From: CAZMRW01 sp964568805
GTDB taxonomy: Bacteria > Pseudomonadota > Gammaproteobacteria > Methylococcales > Methylomonadaceae
Direction of reading: 5' to 3'
Assembly (NCBI GenBank): GCA_964568805.1
Contig: CAZMRW010000005.1
Coordinates: 1-64,000, forward strand
DNA length: 64,000 nucleotides
Part shown: one piece after another, positions 35,520 through 43,280 of the stretch
Layout: every line of letters starts with the position of its first letter
Position numbering within the stretch: position 1 is the stretch's first letter
The notes under the pieces: model-generated
Told to the model about the DNA's origin: nothing
Databases searched by the model: none
The model's input: only the letters and a program-made list of their open reading frames with translations
Program-made: the position numbers and the translations under genes

Positions 35520-36343
35520 CCCCCCAGATAGACCTGAATGACCCGGGGATCATTCTGCACATCGTCCATGCTGCCCTCGGTCAACACCGAGCCTTCGTGC
35601 AGCACAGTAATCTTTCTGGCGATCGACCGAACAAACTCCATATCATGCTCGACCACGATGATCGAATGCTTTCCCTGCAACGACAGCAGTAATTCCGCGG
35701 TACGTTCCACTTCCTGATGAGTCATGCCGGCAACCGGCTCGTCCACCAGCATCACCAGCGGTTCCTGCATCAGCAGCATGCCGATTTCCAGCCATTGCTT
35801 CTGCCCATGCGACAGGACGCCGGCGCGGCGCTCGCTGAACGGGCTGAGCCCTATCGTTTCCATCGTTTGCCGGATGCTGTCGCGCTGTTCTCCATTCAAT
35901 TGTGACAACAGGGTCGTCCAGGCGCCTTTTTCCGCCTTCAACGCCAGTTCCAGGTTTTCAAATACCGTTAATGCATCGAAAATGCTGGGCTTCTGGAATT
36001 TGCGGCAAATGCCGGCTTGGGCAATAGCCGCCTCGTCCATTTTCAGTAAATCGATGGTCTGTCCAAAGAATACGCTGCCTGAGTCCGGGCGGGTTTTGCC
36101 GGTAATGACATCCATCAGCGTCGTTTTACCGGCGCCGTTAGGACCAATCAAACATCGCAACTCGCCGGCATCGATATACAGCGACAGCTTATTGAGCGCC
36201 TTAAAGCCGTCGAAACTGACGCTGACGTCTTCAAGATAGAGAATCGTACCATGCCTAGCGTCAACAACCACACCGTCCGTCGACAGCATTCCCGGTTTGT
36301 TGTGTTCGGCGTCGCCGGGGCCATTCATTACATAATGATTCAT
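35516..36343 (-). CDS. urtD: urea ABC transporter ATP-binding subunit UrtD
   Basis: The LivG-type ATPase of the urea importer. From the ATG at 36343 the product is 275 residues with Walker A GPNGAGKTTLMDVITG, signature LSHGQKQWLEIGMLL, Walker B LVMLVDEPVAGMT and the switch His region IIVVEHDMEFVRSIA. Sequence upstream of 36343 in this frame is inside urtC and not homologous. The start overlaps the end of urtC by 4 bp. Confidence 0.97.
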   Translation of the reverse strand: MNHYVMNGPGDAEHNKPGMLSTDGVVVDARHGTILYLEDVSVSFDGFKALNKLSLYIDAGELRCLIGPNGAGKTTLMDVITGKTRPDSGSVFFGQTIDLLKMDEAAIAQAGICRKFQKPSIFDALTVFENLELALKAEKGAWTTLLSQLNGEQRDSIRQTMETIGLSPFSERRAGVLSHGQKQWLEIGMLLMQEPLVMLVDEPVAGMTHQEVERTAELLLSLQGKHSIIVVEHDMEFVRSIARKITVLHEGSVLTEGSMDDVQNDPRVIQVYLGG

Positions 36344-37428
36344 GATTTTTGCCCATCCGCTTTGCGCAAGATACCGGCGATGCCATCCGGTAAAAGCAAG
36401 GTGACCACAATGAATACGCCGCCCAGGGTAAACAGCCAGATTTCGGGCATCAGGCCGGTCAGGACCGTTTTCGCATAGTTGACGACGACCGCGCCGATGA
36501 TCGCGCCATAGAGCGTTGCCCTGCCGCCCATAGCGACCCAGACCACGATCTCCAACGAGTTCAGCGGCGAAAATTCTCCGGGATTGATAATACCCACCTG
36601 CGGCACATAAAGCGCTCCGGCGATTCCTGCGAGCATCGCGGAAAAAACAAACATCCATAATTTGAACATTTCGACGCGGTAGCCCAGAAACCGCACCCGC
36701 GGCTCCTGGTCCCGGATTGCGGTTACCACTCGTCCCAACTTGGTGTTGACCAGCCAGCGGCAGGCTAAAAAAGCAGCGATAAGACTAAGGCCAGACATCA
36801 TCAACAGCATCGCACGAACCGATTCCGACTGGATATTGAAGCCTAATATATCCTTGAAATCGGTTAAACCATTATTACCGCCAAAGCCCATTTCGTTCCG
36901 GAAAAACGCCAGCATCAGCGCATAGGTCAAGGCCTGAGTCATGATCGACAAATAGACGCCGGTCACCCGCGATCTGAACGCAAGCCAGCCGAAAACAAAG
37001 GCCAAGAGTCCAGGAACGAGCAAAATCATCAGCATCGCGAAGCCGAAGTGATCGAAGCCCAGCCAGTACCAGGGCAATTCCTTCCAGTTGAGGAATACCA
37101 TAAAATCGGGCAGCAGCGGATCGCCGTAAACGCCACGGCTGCCGATCTGGCGCATCAAATACATGCCCATTGCATAGCCGCCCAGCGCGAAAAAAGCGCC
37201 GTGTCCCAGCGCCAGAATGCCGGTGTAGCCCCAGACCAGATCGAGGGACAGGCCCAGTAAGGCAAAGGTCATATATTTTCCGAGCAACGATACGGTATAG
37301 GTTGAAAAATGCAGCGGCGATCCTGGAGGAAACAGCAGATTGCACACCGGTATGATCACGGCGACTGCGATCAGAATCAACAATACGGCGGTGGCGACCC
37401 TATCGCCACCCAAACGAAACAATTTCAT
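36340..37428 (-). CDS. urtC: urea ABC transporter permease UrtC
   Basis: A 362-residue LivM-type inner-membrane permease with about ten membrane helices. Family landmarks include SLDLVWGYTGILALGHGAFFALGGYAMGMYLMRQIG, YLSIMTQALTYAL, NGLTDFKDILGF and the coupling region ITAIRDQEPRVRFLGYRVEMFKLWMFVFSA. It starts 3 bp after the urtB stop. With UrtB it forms the urea channel energised by UrtD and UrtE. Confidence 0.97.
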   Translation of the reverse strand: MKLFRLGGDRVATAVLLILIAVAVIIPVCNLLFPPGSPLHFSTYTVSLLGKYMTFALLGLSLDLVWGYTGILALGHGAFFALGGYAMGMYLMRQIGSRGVYGDPLLPDFMVFLNWKELPWYWLGFDHFGFAMLMILLVPGLLAFVFGWLAFRSRVTGVYLSIMTQALTYALMLAFFRNEMGFGGNNGLTDFKDILGFNIQSESVRAMLLMMSGLSLIAAFLACRWLVNTKLGRVVTAIRDQEPRVRFLGYRVEMFKLWMFVFSAMLAGIAGALYVPQVGIINPGEFSPLNSLEIVVWVAMGGRATLYGAIIGAVVVNYAKTVLTGLMPEIWLFTLGGVFIVVTLLLPDGIAGILRKADGQKS

Positions 37429-37431
37429 AGT

Positions 37432-39078
37432 CTAGGCCTCCGCAGCTCGGCCTTTTTGCGGAAACAATCCGCGCGGGCGTTTTTGAATGAACAAAATGAT
37501 AAATACCAGCACCAGGATTTTCGCCAATACCGCACCGGCATAAGGTTCGAGAAATTTGTTGGCAATGCCCAGGGAAAATCCGGCGACCAATGTCCCGAAC
37601 AGGTTTCCGACTCCGCCAAATACCACCACCATGAATGAATCGACGATATAGGCCTGACCCAGATTGGGGCCAACATTGGTAATCTGGCTTAACGCCACGC
37701 CGGCGACGCCAGCGATACCGGAACCCAGTCCGAACGTCATGGCGTCGACTCTACCGGTGGGTATGCCCATGGCCCTGGCCATATTGCGGTTCTGCGCCAC
37801 CGCCCTGACTTCGAGCCCGAGCCGCGTATGTTTGAGAATCTGCAGCAATACTACGAACACCAGCAGGCAAAAAATCAGGATATAAAATCGGTTCCAGGTC
37901 AGCGACAGGAAATCATTGAATTGCCAGGAGCCGCTCATCCATTCGGGCGTTGATACACTACGGTTCAATGGCGAAAATATCGAGCGAACCCCCTGTTGCA
38001 GTATCAGGCTGACGCCGAAAGTCGCCAGCAGCGTCTCCAGCGGTCGGCCGTAAAGAAATCGGATAATGCCGCGTTCGATCGCAATGCCCGCCAAGGCAGC
38101 AATCAGAAACGCTGCCGGTATCGACAGGATCACCGAAATTCCAAGATAATTCGGCATGAGTTGCTGCATGACATACGTCGTATAGGCACCCAGCATCATC
38201 AGTTCGCCATGTGCCATGTTGATAACGCCCATCACCCCGAACGTGATTGCCAAGCCGATTGCCGCCAGCACCAGCACTGCGCCGAGGCTTAATCCGAAGA
38301 ATATGGTTTCGATCGTGCTATACAGGTTCAGCCGAGCATTGATGTTGTTTAATGCCAATGCCGCCATGTTTCTGATCTCGGCATCGGATTCAAGATATTC
38401 GCCGTCGGCATCCTTTTCCACGATTGCCTTGAGACGGTTGACAACGTCCAGGCTGTCAAGATCCTTTAGTGCATCGATCGCTTTAATGCGTACCGCCCTG
38501 TCCGCACTGTTCATGTCCCGCAATAGAAAAACCACATGTATCGCCTGTTGCACGTCCTCGTCCTGCTCGGTTGCGCTATGGCTTTGCAATAATGCCAGTG
38601 ATTTTGCATCCGGATCTTTCGTCATCGCCTTGATCGCTGCCAGACGCAGATCCGGGTCTTCCGAACTCAACTGCAATTGCCCAATGATCTTTCTCAATGC
38701 CACTCTGAGCTTGTTGGTCAGATTAATCTTATCGACGGCCGACCGTTCTGCCTTCCCCAGCGGGTCGCCGCTTGCCGCGTCCGTTATCTGATAGTCTTGT
38801 TCCTCCTCCTTCCCGATGACGACTTTGCCGTCAGGCTTTAGCGCAAACAGCTTACCGTCCAGCAAGGCTTGCAGGACAAGCAGATTGCGAGGATTGTTGA
38901 TGCTCGCAAGCTGCGCGATTGCCTGTTCACGCTCCTGCATGGCCCCCTGTTTTAATCCGATTAACACCCCGGTAAAAGCATCCTGAGCCGATATCCCTTC
39001 CCCGAAAACGGGAATTGAAACGATCAGCATCAGCATGGCGAAAAGCTGCCCGTAGCGCTTGCGTGCAATTGCCTTCAT
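37432..39078 (-). CDS. urtB: urea ABC transporter permease UrtB
   Basis: A LivH-type permease with a long N-terminal extension. A signal-like segment (LFAMLMLIVSIPVFGEGISAQ) is followed by ~220 residues of alpha-helical, HEAT-like sequence predicted to lie in the periplasm. The membrane domain then begins around FGLSLGAVLVLAAIGLAITFGVMGVINMAHGELMMLGAY. This long form is common for proteobacterial UrtB. I chose the ATG at 39078, with GGGAG six nt upstream, giving 548 residues; the frame runs 18 codons further without family support. It is separated from urtA by 196 bp containing two hairpins. Confidence 0.95.
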   Translation of the reverse strand: MKAIARKRYGQLFAMLMLIVSIPVFGEGISAQDAFTGVLIGLKQGAMQEREQAIAQLASINNPRNLLVLQALLDGKLFALKPDGKVVIGKEEEQDYQITDAASGDPLGKAERSAVDKINLTNKLRVALRKIIGQLQLSSEDPDLRLAAIKAMTKDPDAKSLALLQSHSATEQDEDVQQAIHVVFLLRDMNSADRAVRIKAIDALKDLDSLDVVNRLKAIVEKDADGEYLESDAEIRNMAALALNNINARLNLYSTIETIFFGLSLGAVLVLAAIGLAITFGVMGVINMAHGELMMLGAYTTYVMQQLMPNYLGISVILSIPAAFLIAALAGIAIERGIIRFLYGRPLETLLATFGVSLILQQGVRSIFSPLNRSVSTPEWMSGSWQFNDFLSLTWNRFYILIFCLLVFVVLLQILKHTRLGLEVRAVAQNRNMARAMGIPTGRVDAMTFGLGSGIAGVAGVALSQITNVGPNLGQAYIVDSFMVVVFGGVGNLFGTLVAGFSLGIANKFLEPYAGAVLAKILVLVFIILFIQKRPRGLFPQKGRAAEA

Positions 39079-39151
39079 GTCATCTCCCACTATCTGACCG
39101 GTCAGGATCGTCCTGCTCCGCATCTGTTTCAAATCTTAAAGAAATCTTTGT

Positions 39152-39173
39152 GGGCCGTCCGTACGGACGGCCC
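39152..39173 (-). promoter_or_regulatory. perfect palindromic hairpin downstream of urtA
   Basis: A 22-bp perfect palindrome built on GGGCCGTCCGT and its complement lies about 100 bp after the urtA stop and 74 bp before urtB. No T-run follows in the sense direction, so it is more likely an mRNA-processing or 3'-end-protecting stem than a full terminator. Such stems often leave the binding-protein transcript in excess over the permease transcript. Confidence 0.65.
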
Positions 39174-39231
39174 CGCCATTCAAATGAACCGCCAAATCAA
39201 TCCTTCCTGAATTTTTCAGCGATTTCCGGCT

Positions 39232-39258
39232 GGAATCGCCGGATTATTCGGCGATTCC
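39232..39258 (-). promoter_or_regulatory. stem-loop immediately downstream of urtA
   Basis: A 10-bp perfect stem, GGAATCGCCG (39232-39241) with CGGCGATTCC (39249-39258), encloses a 7-nt loop and begins 17 bp after the urtA stop codon. Together with the palindrome at 39152-39173 it gives two strong stems in the urtA-urtB gap. Confidence 0.7.
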
Positions 39259-39274
39259 GAATACCCGTCGACCC

Positions 39275-40597
39275 TTAATAATTCTGTCCTGAGCACTTTT
39301 TGGTTTTGGTGTTGTAATTGCCGCAACTGATCGGCGCCGTCCAGTCGGCGATGATCGGTTTGCTTTCCGGCAGAAAATCCGACCAGGCATCGCCATCAAC
39401 TACTTTATTGGTCTGCCATACGGTCAGGAATTGACCGTTGTCCTGAATTTCACCGATGAGCACCGGCTTGCTGATGTGATGATTGGGCAGCATTTTCGAT
39501 GTGCCGCCGGTCAAGTTAGGAAATTCCACGCCGATGATCGCTTTCTGCACCGCATCCGGATCGGTGGTGCCCGCTTTTTCGACCGCCTTCACCCACATGT
39601 TGAAGCCGATGTAATGCGCTTCCATCGGATCGTTGGTCACCCGTTTGGGATTCTTGATGAAGTTATGCCATTGCTCGATAAAGGCGGCATTTTTGGTGGT
39701 GTCGACGCTCATGAAATAGTTCCACGCGGCCAGATGGCCAACCAGGGGTTTGGTATCGATGCCCGACAATTCTTCCTCGCCAACAGAAAAAGCAACGACC
39801 GGAATATCTTCCGCCGATATGCCCTGATTGCCCAGTTCCTTGTAGAATGGAATGTTGGCGTCGCCGTTGATCGTCGACACGACCGCGGTTTTCTTGCCGG
39901 CCGAGCCGAATTTCTTGATATCGGCAACGATGCTTTGCCAATCCGAATGACCGAACGGCGTATAATTGATCATGATGTCCTTCTTGGCGACGCCCTTCGC
40001 TTTCAGGTAGGCCTCAAGAATTTTGTTGGTGGTTCTCGGATAAACATAATCGGTGCCGGCCAGAACCCAGCGTTTCACTTTCAGATCGTTCATCAGATAA
40101 TCGACCGCCGGAATCGCCTGCTGATTCGGCGCCGCGCCGGTATAGAACACGTTCTTCGATGATTCTTCGCCCTCATACTGTACCGGATAGAACAGCAAGC
40201 CGTTCAGTTCTTCGATAACCGGCAGCACCGACTTGCGCGATACCGACGTCCAGCAACCGAAGATCGACGCCACTTTATCCTTGGTCAAGAGTTCACGCGC
40301 CTTTTCGGCGAACAGCGGCCAGTTCGAGGCCGGATCGACCACGACCGCTTCCAGTTTTTTGCCGAGCAAACCGCCTTTTTTGTTCTGTTCTTCGATCAGC
40401 ATCAACATGGTGTCTTTCAAGGTAGTTTCGCTGATCGCCATCGTGCCTGACAAGGAGTGCAGAACACCTACTTTGATGGTTTCTTCTGCTTTCGGAGCGT
40501 CTTCGGCTCTCAGCGCTGACATGCCTGTCGTCAACAACAGAACCGATAGTGCCCCGGATATAGCCAGTTTGCGTAGCGGGATTGATAATTTAATCAT
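39275..40597 (-). CDS. urtA: urea ABC transporter substrate-binding protein UrtA
   Basis: The periplasmic urea receptor of the ABC importer. It is 440 residues with a signal peptide (LLLTTGMSALRAED) and the Leu/Ile/Val-type periplasmic-binding fold. UrtA landmarks are EETIKVGVLHSLSGTMAISETTLKDTMLMLIEEQN, IFGCWTSVSRKSVLPVIEELNGLLFYPVQYEGEESSKNVFYTGAAPNQQAIPAV and NYNTKTKKCSG at the end. A good AGGAG ribosome binding site precedes the ATG. It lies 27 bp downstream of the porin gene, so both share a transcript. Confidence 0.98.
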   Translation of the reverse strand: MIKLSIPLRKLAISGALSVLLLTTGMSALRAEDAPKAEETIKVGVLHSLSGTMAISETTLKDTMLMLIEEQNKKGGLLGKKLEAVVVDPASNWPLFAEKARELLTKDKVASIFGCWTSVSRKSVLPVIEELNGLLFYPVQYEGEESSKNVFYTGAAPNQQAIPAVDYLMNDLKVKRWVLAGTDYVYPRTTNKILEAYLKAKGVAKKDIMINYTPFGHSDWQSIVADIKKFGSAGKKTAVVSTINGDANIPFYKELGNQGISAEDIPVVAFSVGEEELSGIDTKPLVGHLAAWNYFMSVDTTKNAAFIEQWHNFIKNPKRVTNDPMEAHYIGFNMWVKAVEKAGTTDPDAVQKAIIGVEFPNLTGGTSKMLPNHHISKPVLIGEIQDNGQFLTVWQTNKVVDGDAWSDFLPESKPIIADWTAPISCGNYNTKTKKCSGQNY

Positions 40598-40624
40598 AGT
40601 GATACTCCTGATAATATGTCGATG

Positions 40625-41872
40625 TTAAATCTGCCATTGGAAATTGAGGTTCACTGCATTCACCTGGTCGCCGCTCGCGGTCGTAGAGTAATCCAGGCCT
40701 TTGGTCAACAGGTCGCCGTATTGCCAGCTCAAAGAGACTCTGGCGTTATGGCCGTCGATGACATAATTGACTCCGCCTTCATAAACGTCACGAGTCGAAC
40801 TGTCGTTAGGATCGACATTGACATAGCGGACAAAGGGCTGCACCTGGCCTATCCAAAACTTGTCGGGAAACAGATACATGGCGCTGACATCGTAAGCATT
40901 GCCCTCGAACATGGAAAATGATGGGGCGCCGCTAGCCTTGGCCGCATCGCGCTCGGCGATGCCAAAACCATCGGAAATGCCGTAATTCTTGTATTCGCCG
41001 TTTAAAGTCACCACGCCGTTATTGCCTAGTACTTTTTCCATCAGCACATCGACTGCGGTGCCGCGGAAGGTGCCGGGATCGGCTTCGGTACCGGCTCCGT
41101 CTTCCTGATACTGGTTGGAAACGGCCAAGGTCAGGATATCTCCGCCTTTGCCGTAATAGGTGCCCGAGGTGTAATAACCGGGGTTCTTCTCAACTTCCCA
41201 AAAGTTGTAAGCAAAGCGCTGGGCATACAGGACATTGTCGTCGATATTGGCGCCGCCTCGAAGCCCCCGGAAAAAGCCGACGGCATACTGGAAACGCCCG
41301 TCGAAAAAGGCGCCCCAAACCGTGGCGCCGTCGTCACGGCCGAACGAACCGGCGGAGGTGCCGTCGGATTTGATGGTCAGGTTAAAGTCGGCAGGCTCGA
41401 ACGGCGTGCCGGAGGAAAAAATGTTGTAAATGGCGCTGTAAAACGGTCCGTTCATTTCCCGCCGTTCTGCCGGCACCAGCATGCGGCCCACCCACAAATT
41501 GTACATGGGATCGACTTCAATTTTGCCGATCGCATCCAGCACCCTGACCTCGCCGCCATTGCTGCACGTCTGGCAATCGGTATTGAATTCAACTTTAAGA
41601 TATTTATGGATCTGCCCGTTCAAGTACAGACGAATATTGTCCAGATTGAAGTCGTTGCTCCATTTGTCGCCGCTGATTCCGGCGGCTTCTTCGGTTGCCT
41701 TGAAGCTGGTGCGCAGACCGGCGCCAATGCTGACCCATTTCGTATCATCTATTTTAAAAGTCGCACCGGCGTGAGATATTGGCGCATGCCCGGCTGTTAC
41801 CGCCGCCAGTGCAATGGCCGGCAACAGCCCGGTATGCCGCCTGCCGGCGGATTGCTGGTTTGAATCATTCAT
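40625..41872 (-). CDS. outer-membrane porin (phosphate-selective porin O/P-like)
   Basis: A 415-residue beta-barrel protein. It has a signal peptide ending near GHAPISHAGA, then DTKWVSIGAGLRTSFK and a long series of amphipathic strands ending ...NAVNLNFQWQI. The internal strand pattern DNIRLYLNGQIHKYLKVEFNTDCQTC and LWVGRMLVPAERREMNGPF matches OprP/OprO-like porins. It heads the urt-ure cluster (27 bp before urtA, AGGGGG ribosome binding site), so it is probably the outer-membrane entry route for urea or short amides under nitrogen limitation. That role is inferred from position. Confidence 0.88.
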   Translation of the reverse strand: MNDSNQQSAGRRHTGLLPAIALAAVTAGHAPISHAGATFKIDDTKWVSIGAGLRTSFKATEEAAGISGDKWSNDFNLDNIRLYLNGQIHKYLKVEFNTDCQTCSNGGEVRVLDAIGKIEVDPMYNLWVGRMLVPAERREMNGPFYSAIYNIFSSGTPFEPADFNLTIKSDGTSAGSFGRDDGATVWGAFFDGRFQYAVGFFRGLRGGANIDDNVLYAQRFAYNFWEVEKNPGYYTSGTYYGKGGDILTLAVSNQYQEDGAGTEADPGTFRGTAVDVLMEKVLGNNGVVTLNGEYKNYGISDGFGIAERDAAKASGAPSFSMFEGNAYDVSAMYLFPDKFWIGQVQPFVRYVNVDPNDSSTRDVYEGGVNYVIDGHNARVSLSWQYGDLLTKGLDYSTTASGDQVNAVNLNFQWQI

Positions 41873-41987
41873 GTTAAGCCCCCTAGATCATTAGCTTGAA
41901 TGTGGATTAAACATCGGCTGAAAGCAGATGCGGCCATTGTGTCTTGGCTGGGGCTGATTATTCAGATGTAAGAAAATTCGCACAATC

Positions 41988-42015
41988 CGTCATCTGACTG
42001 ATCAGTCAAATGACG
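41988..42015. promoter_or_regulatory. operator-like dyad between divergent genes
   Basis: A 28-bp inverted repeat centred on the perfect palindrome TGACTGATCAGTCA (41995-42008), flanked by CGTCAT and ATGACG arms with one mismatched pair. It lies in the 204-bp divergent region, 116 bp from the porin start and 62 bp from the start of the secreted protein at 42077. Its size and symmetry are those of a dimeric regulator site. The LuxR-type regulator at 46719-47651 is one candidate ligand. Confidence 0.6.
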
Positions 42016-42076
42016 TATATCCAGAAGGAAGGAACTTTCTTAAAGTGGAGCGCAACAACAACCGGATACCGTTTTT

Positions 42077-42859
42077 ATGAATAAGCTGTCGCCAACCCGC
42101 TCTCCGACTCGTGTGTTAACGATTTTAATTGGCTTGTTCGCCATGCTCCCGTGCTCGCGGGCGCTTGCGCAACAACCCTCCATCGGTTTCGGCAAGACCG
42201 CGGTTACCGGTATCGAATTCAGGATTGCCGATGACAATCTCGATCAATTCGGTTTTACCCTGCCCATTGCAACGATGACGACCCGGGTTATTGACAATCT
42301 GGCGGGATGGCATTATCCGGTCAGGACCGCCTCGGCCAAACCCACTTCGCATACGTTGCAAGCGCATATCGGTCAACAAACCCATCAGGAAACGCCGGTC
42401 GGATTCTCATTCAGTTCGGGCAATTCCGATCCGCGCTCCCCTGAATTTCAAAAGGCCGACGTCATCTCCATTACCTGTAGCCTGACAGCCAATAACAACT
42501 CGCAACAATCCGTGACGCAGATCATGGATTTCAGCGCCGGCCCCATGATGGACGCCGCTAAAAATAGCTCGGATCAGGCAAAAACCATAAACCTGTTAAT
42601 CGAGCACATGAGTACGGTATGTTTTAATCTGTTGGATGATCTGGATCTGGAGGTTTCAAGCAATCCGGCCGGCAAGCCTGTTTCGAAACCCGGCTGGATG
42701 CCGGAAATACGGATCGAAATCGAGGAACCGCCCGCTAAAGAAACAGACCGCCCCGATACTGAAAAGGAGCCCGCCAAGGACAGCGAAGGCCGGAAACAGA
42801 TCACTATTCATAACCAGGGAACACCGGTCATTCTGAAATTAGGCCACGACAGGCTATAG
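42077..42859 (+). CDS. secreted protein of unknown function
   Basis: A 260-residue protein with a clear signal peptide (ILIGLFAMLPCSRALAQ). The middle part has two cysteines (SITCSLTANN and HMSTVCFNLLDD). Then comes a proline- and charge-rich linker (EPPAKETDRPDTEKEPAKDSEG) and a short terminal segment (KQITIHNQGTPVILKLGHDRL). I recognise no family. It is transcribed divergently from the porin-urt-ure cluster across the dyad at 41988-42015, and precedes the permease-kinase gene, so it may belong to the urea regulon. Confidence 0.7.
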   Translation: MNKLSPTRSPTRVLTILIGLFAMLPCSRALAQQPSIGFGKTAVTGIEFRIADDNLDQFGFTLPIATMTTRVIDNLAGWHYPVRTASAKPTSHTLQAHIGQQTHQETPVGFSFSSGNSDPRSPEFQKADVISITCSLTANNNSQQSVTQIMDFSAGPMMDAAKNSSDQAKTINLLIEHMSTVCFNLLDDLDLEVSSNPAGKPVSKPGWMPEIRIEIEEPPAKETDRPDTEKEPAKDSEGRKQITIHNQGTPVILKLGHDRL

Positions 42860-42944
42860 CCGGTTGCCTGCTGCGGAGACATAAATCTTTATCTGACAAT
42901 GAGAAAGCGTTATTCTTTTATCCTGAAAAGAGCAGTTGGCATGT

Positions 42945-43068
42945 GTTGCAGAGCGTTCGTGCTGAGCTAAGTCGAAGCATGAACACTCTGCAACGCATTC
43001 ACCTTATCGGTGAATCCCAAAATCCCGTCCACCCTTCGACGGGGCTCAGGGCGAACGGGATTTTGGGA
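42945..43068. repeat. tandem intergenic palindromic repeat elements
   Basis: Three hairpins lie in tandem. GTTGCAGAG (42945-42953) pairs with CTCTGCAAC (42986-42994); ATTCACC (42997-43003) with GGTGAAT (43009-43015); TCCCAAAATCCCGT (43015-43028) with ACGGGATTTTGGGA (43055-43068). The last encloses CCCTTCGACGGGGCTCAGGGCGAACGG-type sequence, and the first contains a degenerate inverted copy of it. This motif resembles a short dispersed repeat seen in many proteobacterial genomes. The rest of the 421-bp gap (42860-43280) shows no gene. Confidence 0.75.
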
Positions 43069-43280
43069 TGCTCAATCGCTCTTTTTAGGTTTATTGGCTA
43101 CAGCGTGAGACTAGCGAAATTAAGCCATCCTATCGATTGATTGCCGGGAGCACGGTGGCATTACTGTCCCTGTATTTTCAATCGTTAGCGGACTGATTGC
43201 CGAAACAAATACCTCGGTAGCGTCCCTCTGCGCGCTGCGAGATGAACCCTTACTACTCCCTTTGCCGCTATTCCTGATTT

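Noticed and set aside
36344..36658. N-terminal extension of UrtD
   Set aside because: The extra 105 codons lie within urtC in a different frame and have no ABC-ATPase similarity.
41873..41990. Sigma-54 promoter ahead of the porin-urt operon
   Set aside because: TGGC and TGC elements are present on the minus strand, but the GG-to-GC spacing is 8 bp instead of 10, so the match fails.
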